In this document: in pieces, positions 36,417-45,793 of the stretch
Position numbering within the stretch: the first letter of the stretch is position 1
Layout: each line of letters opens with the position of its first letter
Assembly: GCF_015244745.1 (NCBI RefSeq)
Contig: NZ_JABCQI010000006.1
Span: forward strand, 182,896-246,895
Source of the DNA: Gluconobacter cadivus
GTDB lineage: Bacteria; Pseudomonadota; Alphaproteobacteria; Acetobacterales; Acetobacteraceae
DNA length: 64,000 nucleotides
Direction of reading: 5' to 3'
The notes under the pieces: generated by a model
Told to the model about the DNA's origin: nothing
The model's database searches: none
The model's input: the letters and a program-made list of their open reading frames with translations, nothing else
Translations under genes and position numbers: made by a program

Positions 36417-38323
36417 GGTAACGCTTCCAGGGGTACCGGATAGACGCGCTCTCCATCATCGTGAGACTGCCCGATCTGCCCCCACAATGACGGGTCGGAC
36501 TCATATTCCTGATAAAGACGCAGACGACTTGCGATATTGTTTAGGATGGTACGCTGTCCGACGGCGCCCATGGCGAGCCATGATTCCTGTGTGATAGATG
36601 TTACGTCGGACTTATACGGCAGGCCATCCAGATATTCGCCAAGCAGCGGGCCGATCGTGTCGATATGCGAGAAAGCATTTGGATCACGGGCCGAAGCCGC
36701 AAAGGCAGATTGAAGCTGGGTGAAGAAATTTTCCGGTGCGGTTCGACCGGCTAGCCCGGCATCCAGAATATGCTGAAGGGCGTTGGCGAGATCGGAGAGC
36801 TGGTTGCGTGTCAGGAGCACACGGATGTTCAGGGTTCTATGCAGCGTATCGGCTGGATCACGATCGGAGGTGAACGCGTTGATAATATCCGGTGCGGCTG
36901 TGTGCTGTGTGTCGCCAAGATAGGCCAGACGCATGGCCTGACTGACGACTGAGAGTTTCGTATCGACTTTCGCATCCTGCGGGGTTAGTCCGGCGACGGG
37001 GCGGCCGGTCATGTCCGCCACTTGCTGGAGCATGGAGGTAGACATGGTTTGGATAACAGGCCGGAACGCGTCCGGGCTACCTCCCGGGACAGGATAATAC
37101 AGGCTGCCAGCATTGTTGAACTTCGAAAGATTTCGATACTGCGTTGCGGCTTTGCCGTGATCATTCGCCGCATTCCCTGCTGGGGTCAGCAGATGAATGA
37201 CAAACAAGGCAATGCCTTTTGACGCGGCAAGGTGGTTCATATCCTCGATGTTGAGATGCGTCAGGCTATGGGGGTCGTCATTGCTTCGTGCCCCGGCATC
37301 GGTGATGAGAACGATATAACGGCCGTTGAACGTCTGCCATGGAACCTGATCGACTGCGGTTTTTACACCGGCAATCGCATCTTCATCAAAACTGCTGGAG
37401 GACACGCTGGCGTCGTGAACCGTGGAAATGGCCGGAAGGATTGCATCCAGAGACTGGGAAAAATCTGGCGACGCGTAGAGTTTTGTCGCGTACTCCAGCC
37501 CAGGCGTGTCTGCGAGACTGTCGCGGTAGGCGACGAGGCCGAAGCGAAAATTCTGCGAGACCGCCGTATTCTGGACGGAATGAATGATGCTGGAAATCGC
37601 AGCTCGCGTCTGGTCGATATAAGGCTGCATGCTGGCTGTTGTGTCGATGACGAAGACCAACCCGGCCTTGAACTGCTTCAGGGTCTGTGGCGATGCTGTC
37701 CGGGCGGTATTGCCCGTAGTCGTGGAGGCGGAAATGACATGTAGCATTCTGATTGCCGGACCACTGTCCCGCTCGATCTGCGTGGCATCCAGCACGGGAA
37801 GCAAATAGAAATTCTTGGACGGATCGACGAAATTTTCCGGTTCCATAGCGACGACCGGCGCTGAATGACCAGCCTGAACACCCTTGGTCAGAGCATCGAC
37901 GCGCGCCGCAGAGTCCGCAGCGGACAGGAGATCTTCCTCGTGTTGAGCTGTGTCGAGGAAAAGCGCGCGGTTGCGGCCCGCGGGATTTGTGAAGGTTGCC
38001 ACCATGGTGTGTGCCCAGGGGATTGTGTGGTCATCATCAATCCATCCCTGAACCGGGCCCTGGGCCGAACTTCCGATCTGAACCCGCCCCTGAGCGCGAC
38101 CGAATACATAGAAGACTTCGAAGCCCGGCAGTGGTTTTGCGTCTTTTCCACTCGCATCACTGAAGAGAGATGCGCCGGGGCGGGTAATGATCCGCTGATA
38201 GAGCGTGTGTTTCCCCGGCTGCAAGAGCGGGGTGGCGGCGTGTACGGCGGTTGCCAGTCCAAGCAGCGAAAGGCTGCATAGAGTGGCTCTAGCGATCTGG
38301 CGAACGTCCGGGATCATGGCCAA
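36413..38323 (-). CDS. Exported von Willebrand factor A domain protein
   Basis: 636 residues with a signal peptide (TLCSLSLLGLATAVHAATPL). Residues about 40-110 look like a bacterial SH3 domain. A vWA domain starts near residue 220 with a MIDAS-type motif (VFVIDTTASM, i.e. DxTxS), with further metal residues in ITDAGA. The C-terminal 200 residues are helical. vWA proteins bind partners in a metal-dependent way. The gene overlaps the one upstream by ten bases and the ATPase gene downstream by four. Confidence 0.85.
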   Translation of the reverse strand: MAMIPDVRQIARATLCSLSLLGLATAVHAATPLLQPGKHTLYQRIITRPGASLFSDASGKDAKPLPGFEVFYVFGRAQGRVQIGSSAQGPVQGWIDDDHTIPWAHTMVATFTNPAGRNRALFLDTAQHEEDLLSAADSAARVDALTKGVQAGHSAPVVAMEPENFVDPSKNFYLLPVLDATQIERDSGPAIRMLHVISASTTTGNTARTASPQTLKQFKAGLVFVIDTTASMQPYIDQTRAAISSIIHSVQNTAVSQNFRFGLVAYRDSLADTPGLEYATKLYASPDFSQSLDAILPAISTVHDASVSSSSFDEDAIAGVKTAVDQVPWQTFNGRYIVLITDAGARSNDDPHSLTHLNIEDMNHLAASKGIALFVIHLLTPAGNAANDHGKAATQYRNLSKFNNAGSLYYPVPGGSPDAFRPVIQTMSTSMLQQVADMTGRPVAGLTPQDAKVDTKLSVVSQAMRLAYLGDTQHTAAPDIINAFTSDRDPADTLHRTLNIRVLLTRNQLSDLANALQHILDAGLAGRTAPENFFTQLQSAFAASARDPNAFSHIDTIGPLLGEYLDGLPYKSDVTSITQESWLAMGAVGQRTILNNIASRLRLYQEYESDPSLWGQIGQSHDDGERVYPVPLEALP

Positions 38324-39267
38324 AAATCCTTCAGGGCAAGCTGGGCTGTCATGTCGTCGTTGGCAGATTGCTGCTGCAGGGCGGTATGGAGGCGGGCACG
38401 GTCCTGTGCGCTGCTCGTGTCGCCGGCCTTGGCGGCCGATTGATAATAATGGGCGGATTCACGCACATCCGGGCTGGGGATAGGCCCTTTCGGATCGAAG
38501 GTCGTCGGATCGTAAAGATGTCCCAGATGGTTCATGGCAGGAGTATCTCCGCGATCAGCGGCGGCTTCCAGTAGCAGGACACCATCATCCGTCTTGCCGT
38601 TTTTCAGGCGGGTTTCACCTTCTTGCCTGATTTGGACGGCTGTTCCTGCCTCTCGGATCACATCGGGCACGGATTTGTTGGCGAAGGGGTCGCTGTCCGG
38701 TGCGGTCGCATTCAGGGGCGCGGCGATCGGACTGCGAGAAGAGGCGACCTTATCCTGGCCGGGGAGGGTGGGGTGATGCAGAAGATAAAATGCCAGAAAT
38801 CCCAGAATGCCTAGCCCGATCACCCCCCCACCCAGAACAGGAACGAGGTGTTTGCGTTCGGTCTTTTTTTCAGGCGGCCCGACGGGTATTTCGGAATGGA
38901 TCATTTCATCCTCTTCCGAAGTGGGTTTCGTCGTAATTTTTTTTGGAAGTATGACGGGACGAGGTTCGACTACGATGGGACGGGCGCGCAGTACAGGCCA
39001 GTCGAAGACATCGCCGACGATTTGGAGTTCAGGGATTTCCAGCTGATAGCTCGCATTGGCCTCGAACATGGTCGCGAATTCCCGGGGGATATGCACCAGA
39101 AGATCTGCCCCCTGGGCTTCGAGACGGCCTGTAGCCCGACTTTCAGGAAAATAATCCGGCGCACGGATCGTCACGTGCTCCCGGCTGGCATCCGCGGCCC
39201 GGCCGGGGAGGTGAAGGATGGCTTCCTCAACTTCGTGGCTAGCAGAAACGTGTAGTTCAGTGTTCAT
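38314..39267 (-). CDS. Single-TM protein with Sel1-like C-terminal repeats
   Basis: 317 residues. The N-terminal 130 residues look like a cytoplasmic beta-rich domain. One membrane helix follows near residue 150 (VLGGGVIGLGILGFLAFYLL). The extracytoplasmic part has Sel1/TPR-like elements (LLEAAADRGDTPAMNHLGHL and ESAHYYQSAAKAGDTSSAQD). This is the design of a protein tying a cytoplasmic complex to envelope partners. The start overlaps the SrfC-like stop by four bases. Confidence 0.72.
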   Translation of the reverse strand: MNTELHVSASHEVEEAILHLPGRAADASREHVTIRAPDYFPESRATGRLEAQGADLLVHIPREFATMFEANASYQLEIPELQIVGDVFDWPVLRARPIVVEPRPVILPKKITTKPTSEEDEMIHSEIPVGPPEKKTERKHLVPVLGGGVIGLGILGFLAFYLLHHPTLPGQDKVASSRSPIAAPLNATAPDSDPFANKSVPDVIREAGTAVQIRQEGETRLKNGKTDDGVLLLEAAADRGDTPAMNHLGHLYDPTTFDPKGPIPSPDVRESAHYYQSAAKAGDTSSAQDRARLHTALQQQSANDDMTAQLALKDFWP

Positions 39268-41783
39268 AGCGGTGAGGTCTCAAGTCTGGAAAGCAGCGCT
39301 TCAAGGGCATGATTGGCATCCACATCAAACTGTGGGCCACCCTCTTCGAAACGGGAGCGCAGAGCGAGTACCCAGTCACGAAAGAAGGTATCGAGATAGA
39401 CGGAAGGTTGTTCGCTCAGGACAGGATAATCACGGGGGGTGGGCGGAGCACTGAAAATGGCGATGTCGCTGTTACGCTGACGGGGGCGGGCCTCCGCCGC
39501 CAGATTGGCATAACCGAGATAGGTTACGAATCGGCCTATCAACTCCGCACAGATGAGCGCCTGTTTTTCACCGGACTGGTTCAGCGTGCTGACATGGTTG
39601 CACTGAAGGCGCAGCCTTTGGGCGATCGCCTCGCGCAGGTTCAGGGTTTCGGCCAGTTTCTGAAGGCGCTCAATGAACTGCCGGGCAACAGACAGGTCCA
39701 GATTGAAGACCGCAAGCTGTTCGGGATGCGCCAGTAGGCTCAATAGGCGGTCGTTGATCCAATGTTCGATAATCAGGCTGGCGAACCGGTCATGCTGGTC
39801 TTCCTGAGGGGCGGAAACTGGGATCGCATCGCCCAGAATGTCCCCCAGCAGATCATCTACGGGCACGGGCGGCGGGGTATGATGGATCGTGCTGCTGAAA
39901 TCGCGCCACTGTTCGATGATTGCAGAGCGGTCCAGTTCCAGTCGCAGCAGGAATGCTCCGAACAGACGATTGCGGTGCAGGCTCAGCAAGGCCTGTGCGA
40001 TTTCAGACGCGGCTCTGCGGGCTTCTGCGCCGGACTCTATTCCGGCCGGATCGTGATAGAAAGGCCGCATGAGGGACAGAAGATTGCTGGTGCAGGCCTT
40101 GAGGCGGGCGGCGAGCTGTTCGTTCTTGGTTTTGCTTTCGCAAACCGATTTCAGCCGCTCGGCCAGATAGCTGACGCCACCGTCATTTGGCCGGATCGCC
40201 TCATCGAACGCGCGGGGGGCATGCTGGATATGCCGATCCACCGTCGTGCTGGCCAGATACGAGTTGCGGCGCCTCTCAACCCGCAGGTGATTTTCGGGAA
40301 GCATTTCGGTTTCGCGTTTCTGGGCGTCGCGGCGATACAGGCTCCCAACAGTTGAAGCGCGCAGCCACTGGACATTATTGAACGGTTGGCCGGGCTTCCA
40401 TTCCGTTACCCAGGGGGCATCGAAAAAATTGATGAGGGATGCTTCGAGACGCTTGTCCCAGACATCGCTGCTGTTTTCGTCTGCCCCGCCCTTTTCCTCG
40501 AACTGCCGGTCGAATTTCGTCAGGATCACGAACAGCGCATCAGCCTGATTTTTACGTTCTCGGGGCGTTTTGCCGATCGTGTCGTTGATCCACCCCTCGA
40601 TCATGGCGGGAAGCCCGGTCACCTCCTGAGCTGAATCCGCCACGCACAGTAGGGTGGACGTGACTTCCATATCGGCCTGATACAGCTCGAACAGGTAATC
40701 GACCTTGCCGCGCAGGAACAGTTTTCCGCAGACCCCTGCGACATCCGATAGTTCGCGGATTTCCAAGCGGGACCGGGCTCCGGGAAAGTCGAGCAGATCA
40801 GTCGTTTTCACAAACTCCCAGCGGCTCTGCGCCATGGGAACGACGAGTTCGGAAACGATGGCCGAGACGATGTTGCGTGGCAGCGTGACGGTGGAGCCAT
40901 TTTCACCGACTAGCCGCAAAGGGGCCATGCCCATGGGAGGGCGAAACAGCGTGGAGACGTTCAGAATGCTGTCTGAACGCGGGACCAGCGCCTCAACGTC
41001 GCAGAAGGCGAGATTGACCTGGCCAAGCGAAAGCAAGGCCGAAACCAGCTCGGTGGCATAGGTGGTCAGCTCGGGTGTCTGCCCCCACAGCGGAGACAGG
41101 GCGGTTATCAAGGCCTGCAAAGGAAGCTCTGGCGCAGCGGCGGCAAGCCAATCCCAGTAGGGTTCGCCTAGGACCGACAGCCAGATGCGGTCTCCGAACT
41201 TCCGAGTGAAGTATTCCTCCAGAACTTCGATGTCATCAATGGTGAAAATACCCCCGCCAGCAGACCGGGGAAGGGTTTCCAGCATTTGTGACGTCTCGCG
41301 CCATTCCCTTGGCTTGATGCCGATCAGTTTGAAATCTGACAGAAACGTATTACCGACGATCCGGATGATGTCTGTCACCGAGAGCAGGCGGACGGGAATG
41401 GGGGGAGCGTTGGCCGGTGCGGCTGGAGGATTGAGGGTAAAGCGCGAAACCAGTCCAGACGACTCATCGCCCCCGGGTGGGTTCATGTCCATCAGGAAGT
41501 CGAGCGTATGCTGACCGTAGCGGATAAGCAGCGGTCCCTCTGCAGGACTGGAGAGGCTCGACATCAGATAGGATTTTCCAGCCTGGGACGCCCCGTAAAC
41601 TGCGACAGCGGCGGGGCGGGAGGCCGCAGCCTGAAGCCGGTGCGCCAGACGGCGTTCGCGGCGCAGGGCGGCACGACAGGAAGGGCTTGCTCCCGCAGCA
41701 TGGTGCTGCACCCAGTCGGCACATGTGGTCGCCAGAGAGGCAAGGGTGCGGGTTTGGGAAGCGAGGGTCACAGGCATACTCAT
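39264..41783 (-). CDS. SrfC-like protein with GTPase-type motifs
   Basis: 839 residues matching the putative virulence-factor SrfC family in size and order with SrfB. GTPase-type motifs can be seen: P-loop GASQAGKS (residues about 64-71), G3-like DFPG (LLDFPGARSR, near 333) and G4-like TKFD (ILTKFDRQ, near 419). Long helical regions follow, as in dynamin-like or other large GTPases; that assignment is inference from motifs. No signal peptide or clear membrane helix, so it is probably cytoplasmic. It overlaps the SrfB-like gene by four bases and is almost surely its partner. Confidence 0.82.
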   Translation of the reverse strand: MSMPVTLASQTRTLASLATTCADWVQHHAAGASPSCRAALRRERRLAHRLQAAASRPAAVAVYGASQAGKSYLMSSLSSPAEGPLLIRYGQHTLDFLMDMNPPGGDESSGLVSRFTLNPPAAPANAPPIPVRLLSVTDIIRIVGNTFLSDFKLIGIKPREWRETSQMLETLPRSAGGGIFTIDDIEVLEEYFTRKFGDRIWLSVLGEPYWDWLAAAAPELPLQALITALSPLWGQTPELTTYATELVSALLSLGQVNLAFCDVEALVPRSDSILNVSTLFRPPMGMAPLRLVGENGSTVTLPRNIVSAIVSELVVPMAQSRWEFVKTTDLLDFPGARSRLEIRELSDVAGVCGKLFLRGKVDYLFELYQADMEVTSTLLCVADSAQEVTGLPAMIEGWINDTIGKTPRERKNQADALFVILTKFDRQFEEKGGADENSSDVWDKRLEASLINFFDAPWVTEWKPGQPFNNVQWLRASTVGSLYRRDAQKRETEMLPENHLRVERRRNSYLASTTVDRHIQHAPRAFDEAIRPNDGGVSYLAERLKSVCESKTKNEQLAARLKACTSNLLSLMRPFYHDPAGIESGAEARRAASEIAQALLSLHRNRLFGAFLLRLELDRSAIIEQWRDFSSTIHHTPPPVPVDDLLGDILGDAIPVSAPQEDQHDRFASLIIEHWINDRLLSLLAHPEQLAVFNLDLSVARQFIERLQKLAETLNLREAIAQRLRLQCNHVSTLNQSGEKQALICAELIGRFVTYLGYANLAAEARPRQRNSDIAIFSAPPTPRDYPVLSEQPSVYLDTFFRDWVLALRSRFEEGGPQFDVDANHALEALLSRLETSPL

Positions 41784-44782
41784 TTCAGAATCAGACAGCC
41801 GGTATCACGCCAGTGACCTTCGGGTGTCAGGGTCGTTTGAAGGCGCAGTTTAACAAGGCTCAGACTGTGATCCTCGTCGTTGGCGTCTGTAATGCGGGTA
41901 ATTTCAAACATCTCGCGATTGGAAAAATCACCGCTTTCATCTTCGTCGTCTTCAATGAACTTGCGTTCCAGAGTAACGGTCAGGGGCATAGCGCATTCGG
42001 CGAGGTGTTTCTGTTGGCTCAGGTCGAATTCCACGCAGTAGAGCGCGCTTGTGGTCCAGCGCTCGAGGGGAAGCTGCCGAAAGCCGATCATGGTAGAACC
42101 GCCAAAATCCTTCAGGCAGAACCCAACCTCATCCCCGGCGGGAGGGCCGCCAAGATCAACATTTTCCAGCAGCATATTGACGTTCCGGATTTCGCTCGAC
42201 TTGTCCATCTTGCCAATGAAGCGGGCGGTCGATCGCATCGCGAGGCTCTTGGTACGAAGTACGAAGTTCTGGAGCTTGCCTTCAGCCTGAACGCACAGGG
42301 CCGCCCCGACGACGACGGTAGTTTTTGGATCGTTGATTCGGTTGAGCGAGTCTGAAAATGGGTAATGTTTTCCGACGGTATAGTCATGCATGGCAATAAT
42401 GCGGTGAGGCGCTACGGGCATGGCCCCCGTAATGAGACTGCGTACCCGGCGCAGTTTGGACGGGCGGCCCGATAGGAGCAGTACATCACAGTTATAGGCC
42501 CAGACACTTTCGGTCAGGCTGGAAATGATGGTCTCCAGGGTGCTGCGGATGGCGCGGTCTATGGTTTCGGTATCGACCTGAATTTCAATGCTGAACGGAT
42601 CGAATGATTTCGCCTCAAAAGATGTGGTCTGGTCTTGCAGATGGGCGGCAATCTGTTCGTGCAGAAAGGCAACGCAACGCGTGCGCTGGTCGGCATCGGC
42701 CTTGCGCAGGGTCTCGTCTCCGAGAGGAAAACTCCCCAACGGTCCCTGCTGCCAGTTATCAATCTGTTCATACAGTTCAAGCGCATGCAAAGCCGCCGGT
42801 TCTAGAACCGTCGAGACGAACAGCTTGCGACGGTGCCGGTCTTTTTCGTCCTGATTGCCATGGTCTTTGCTCAGGGCGCGGTTCAGGAGCTGGTCCGCCA
42901 ACGGGACGCCCGCTTTGGTCAGGGCGGCTTCAAGTGGTGGGATCACCACAGTTGCGATCACACGTTCCAGCAGGTTGTCGCCAGCGATATTGAAGCTTTC
43001 GCGGAACTCCTGCCGAGGGGAGAGGGCATCCCCGCCTTCAAGTGTGTAGGTCGTGATCATCAGGTCCGTGGTGCCGCCGCCAATGTCGATGCTGGCAACG
43101 CGAATAGCCGGTTTTTCGCCTTCGGCCGTGGGTTGGCCGTACAGTTCGAACAGGGCTTCGACATGGCCGCCCAATCTCTGAGTGACTTCGTTGTGGAGCC
43201 ATACAATCTGGGTTGCTGTGGCTTCGTCCAGTCCTGCCCGAAGAGCAGGTTGCGGACCAGACTGCTGGGCGGCTTTCCAGGCAAACGAGATCGCGGCTTC
43301 GGCGCGAATACGAAAGACTCTCTGTTCTGCGACGGGCATTCCCGGCGGCATCGTAAGCATGACAGAGCGCAGGCGACGCGCCCGGCCACTGTCGCGGCGG
43401 CGGGAGCGGAACCCCGGTGCGTTCATGTAGGCCATAGCTTGAACCAGAACCTCGTTCAGCATCAGAACAAACAGCAGGCTACGGGACATGACACCCGGGC
43501 CGATGGGGTTGACAGCCTTTCGATCTTCAGGTGCGGCGCGATAGCGACCTTTTTCGAGTGTTTCGGCGAGCATTCGGCGGAACGGCCCATTAACCGGTGG
43601 GTCCGAGATCTGTCCTGTTGCGCCCTTGCCATTGTTGAAACGCCATCCTTGATCGGACGGACGGGTGTCCCACAGATAACGTTTCGGCGTGGCAAGTCCG
43701 GACAGACCCTCAGTACCGATCCGGGCGCCCATCATTCGTTCTGCTTCCAGACCGGTCCGGACAGGGCTTGGCCATGAAAAAGCATGGGGACGGCCCGATC
43801 GGCGAGAATAGATGTCGTATCCGAACAGGGCACGCCCAAATTCGATCCGGCTCGAAAACGGGTCGCTGTAGGTGAGGTCCGGCGAGGCGAGATCACGGAG
43901 TTCAAGAACGTAGCTGTCTGCTTCGCGGCGCCCTTCTCCGGGATGTTCTTCGATCAGAATACCGCAGCTCCGGAAGTTTCCAAGATCGAGAACAAGATCG
44001 ACATCAACGGGTTTCTGATCCTTGATGCTCAGGAGCCGGACGTCGGGGAGTGGCGGTGTCGCTTCAGACAGGAACTTCAGAAAGGTCTGATAAATGGCCT
44101 GGAATTTGAGAACCGGAAGCTGTTCGTCTTCATCGTCGGTTCGTGGGCGGCGGCGTTTTGGAATGGCACTTTGCGTAACGCGATATAGTTCGCTAATCCA
44201 GTCCTTGAGCCAGTCACTGTCGAGAAGCCAACTTATATTGTGCGGTTCCGAAACGAAGGCATATCGCTGTTCCCGGCTTTCGTCTTCGGCCGTTGGTGCC
44301 AGATAGGAGCTGTTTTCGTCAGACGAGGCCAGTGTCGTATCGAAGGCAATGTTCAGAAAAATTTTCTCCCCCTCGAGGGTATCGGGGTCTTCCGTGCGCC
44401 GCAGGCGGCCGCGCACCCAGTTTGATGGCCCCGGGCGAAAACTCTCTCTGTCACCGTCGCCGATGATGGCCAGAAATGGAAGTGGCACCCACTGGTTTTC
44501 AAACATTTCAAAGACGTCTTTGCGTCCGATCGCATAGCCGCAGTCATCGGGCACCTTATGAAGTCGACCTTTGCTGAAAAAGACCATGTCTCCCGTATCG
44601 GGATCACGTTCGAGCATGCGCAGTGTAAACTCGGGAGCATCTGTCGCATCGGAGCTGGCATTATGCTCAGAGGGTTCTTCCCAGAAACTGACGCGGCCGT
44701 TGCCCCAGCCTTTCGCATCCAGATCGTGTGTTTCAAACTGGATCAGGCTGTTCGGAATCAGGGAAATCAGGTTGCCAGACAT
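41780..44782 (-). CDS. SrfB-like protein, actin/Hsp70-fold ATPase
   Basis: 1000 residues, the usual length of the SrfB family (a putative Salmonella SsrB-regulated factor). The actin-like ATPase elements are visible: phosphate-1 VLDLGNFRSCGIL (near residue 265), phosphate-2 ASIDIGGGTTDLMI (near 565) and the adenosine motif LLLSGRPSKLRR (near 770). An N-terminal domain of about 250 residues precedes the fold. Cytoplasmic by lack of signals. In known genomes it always pairs with SrfC; its biochemical role is undescribed to my knowledge. Confidence 0.88.
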   Translation of the reverse strand: MSGNLISLIPNSLIQFETHDLDAKGWGNGRVSFWEEPSEHNASSDATDAPEFTLRMLERDPDTGDMVFFSKGRLHKVPDDCGYAIGRKDVFEMFENQWVPLPFLAIIGDGDRESFRPGPSNWVRGRLRRTEDPDTLEGEKIFLNIAFDTTLASSDENSSYLAPTAEDESREQRYAFVSEPHNISWLLDSDWLKDWISELYRVTQSAIPKRRRPRTDDEDEQLPVLKFQAIYQTFLKFLSEATPPLPDVRLLSIKDQKPVDVDLVLDLGNFRSCGILIEEHPGEGRREADSYVLELRDLASPDLTYSDPFSSRIEFGRALFGYDIYSRRSGRPHAFSWPSPVRTGLEAERMMGARIGTEGLSGLATPKRYLWDTRPSDQGWRFNNGKGATGQISDPPVNGPFRRMLAETLEKGRYRAAPEDRKAVNPIGPGVMSRSLLFVLMLNEVLVQAMAYMNAPGFRSRRRDSGRARRLRSVMLTMPPGMPVAEQRVFRIRAEAAISFAWKAAQQSGPQPALRAGLDEATATQIVWLHNEVTQRLGGHVEALFELYGQPTAEGEKPAIRVASIDIGGGTTDLMITTYTLEGGDALSPRQEFRESFNIAGDNLLERVIATVVIPPLEAALTKAGVPLADQLLNRALSKDHGNQDEKDRHRRKLFVSTVLEPAALHALELYEQIDNWQQGPLGSFPLGDETLRKADADQRTRCVAFLHEQIAAHLQDQTTSFEAKSFDPFSIEIQVDTETIDRAIRSTLETIISSLTESVWAYNCDVLLLSGRPSKLRRVRSLITGAMPVAPHRIIAMHDYTVGKHYPFSDSLNRINDPKTTVVVGAALCVQAEGKLQNFVLRTKSLAMRSTARFIGKMDKSSEIRNVNMLLENVDLGGPPAGDEVGFCLKDFGGSTMIGFRQLPLERWTTSALYCVEFDLSQQKHLAECAMPLTVTLERKFIEDDEDESGDFSNREMFEITRITDANDEDHSLSLVKLRLQTTLTPEGHWRDTGCLILK

Positions 44783-44824
44783 CAGAACGGCTCCGGGAGG
44801 TTTATTGCGGAATGTGTCATTGAT

Positions 44825-45793
44825 TTACTCCGGTTTGATCCGCTCAAGCAATCCCTCATGGGCCTGATGATACCCCGCTGGCAGTTCGCTCAGAGGAGCA
44901 TCAACATGAATGATGCACGCGATATGTCCGCTGTCGTGTTGATGACAGGTCAGGGTGCGCGGCAGATAGATCAGAGATGGAAGCTGACAGGCTTCGGTCT
45001 CAAGAACGGTCTTGTCGCCGTCGAAATGGGAGGTCGCTTTTGCGGTACAGGGGGCCTGGTTGGCGAGTTCCAGCCGGAGTGATCCGTTCTGTCCGTCCGG
45101 CTTCATGCAGACTTCCCAGAGTTTATAATCACTCGGTGTCAGAACGTCGTTACTGGCTGCACTCATGTTGTTCGCGCGCTCCCAGCAGCCTGCCATAACG
45201 GTTGGATCATGGTGCTTCCAGCGTGCAATATTGTCTGCGAGAAGGCATTGTCCGTTTTGGGGGAGTGTCCAGATCAGGATCGCAGCAGCGATCAGGCCGA
45301 AGAGAATGGCCACCAAAGCTGTGATCAGAAGGTTAGGGGAAGCCGGAAATAAAACGCGTGCTGCTTGGGGGGGACGGAAATCATCGAACCGAGACACCCA
45401 GGTTGGCGTATAGGGCGTCTGTCCCCATCGGGCTAGAACGGGCCGACCGTCGACCACAAACAGACTGCCATGATCCGGAAAGGAGCGCAGACGGTCTGCA
45501 TAGGTGCGGAGAATGCCTGGTTCGCTCTGGGCGACCCGCCGGAGGTCCGCGAGAATAGACCCGGCATGGGCATAGAGGGCTTCTCGTGTTGTGGTCGGTA
45601 GCTCTTCGGCGGCAATTGCCTGTGTGCCGGTCGTCATCCATTCCGTGCCGGTGGCCGAGACATCGGATTGTGGTAAGGAGAAGAGGGCAGCATGTGCAGC
45701 CCCAAGCCTGAGCAGAACGGCATCATGAATCTGACGCGCGAAAAGAGCATCGGCCGGTCGTGCGTCCCGGCACAGGATCAGAGGCGCACTCAT
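44825..45793 (-). CDS. Single-TM protein, shared srf N-domain plus Cys-rich periplasmic domain (copy 2)
   Basis: 322 residues. The N-terminal 150 residues carry a domain shared with the next gene upstream (LFVVDGRPVLARWGQTP against IYVVDSRPVLSQWGLAT). A membrane helix follows near residue 160-180 (LLITALVAILFGLIAAAILI). The extracytoplasmic part has the motif TVMAGCWERANNM and at least four more cysteines, matching SVMKGCWFRISNM in the neighbour. Probably disulfide-bonded. It lies 42 bases upstream of the SrfB gene. No named family is recognised. Confidence 0.75.
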   Translation of the reverse strand: MSAPLILCRDARPADALFARQIHDAVLLRLGAAHAALFSLPQSDVSATGTEWMTTGTQAIAAEELPTTTREALYAHAGSILADLRRVAQSEPGILRTYADRLRSFPDHGSLFVVDGRPVLARWGQTPYTPTWVSRFDDFRPPQAARVLFPASPNLLITALVAILFGLIAAAILIWTLPQNGQCLLADNIARWKHHDPTVMAGCWERANNMSAASNDVLTPSDYKLWEVCMKPDGQNGSLRLELANQAPCTAKATSHFDGDKTVLETEACQLPSLIYLPRTLTCHQHDSGHIACIIHVDAPLSELPAGYHQAHEGLLERIKPE

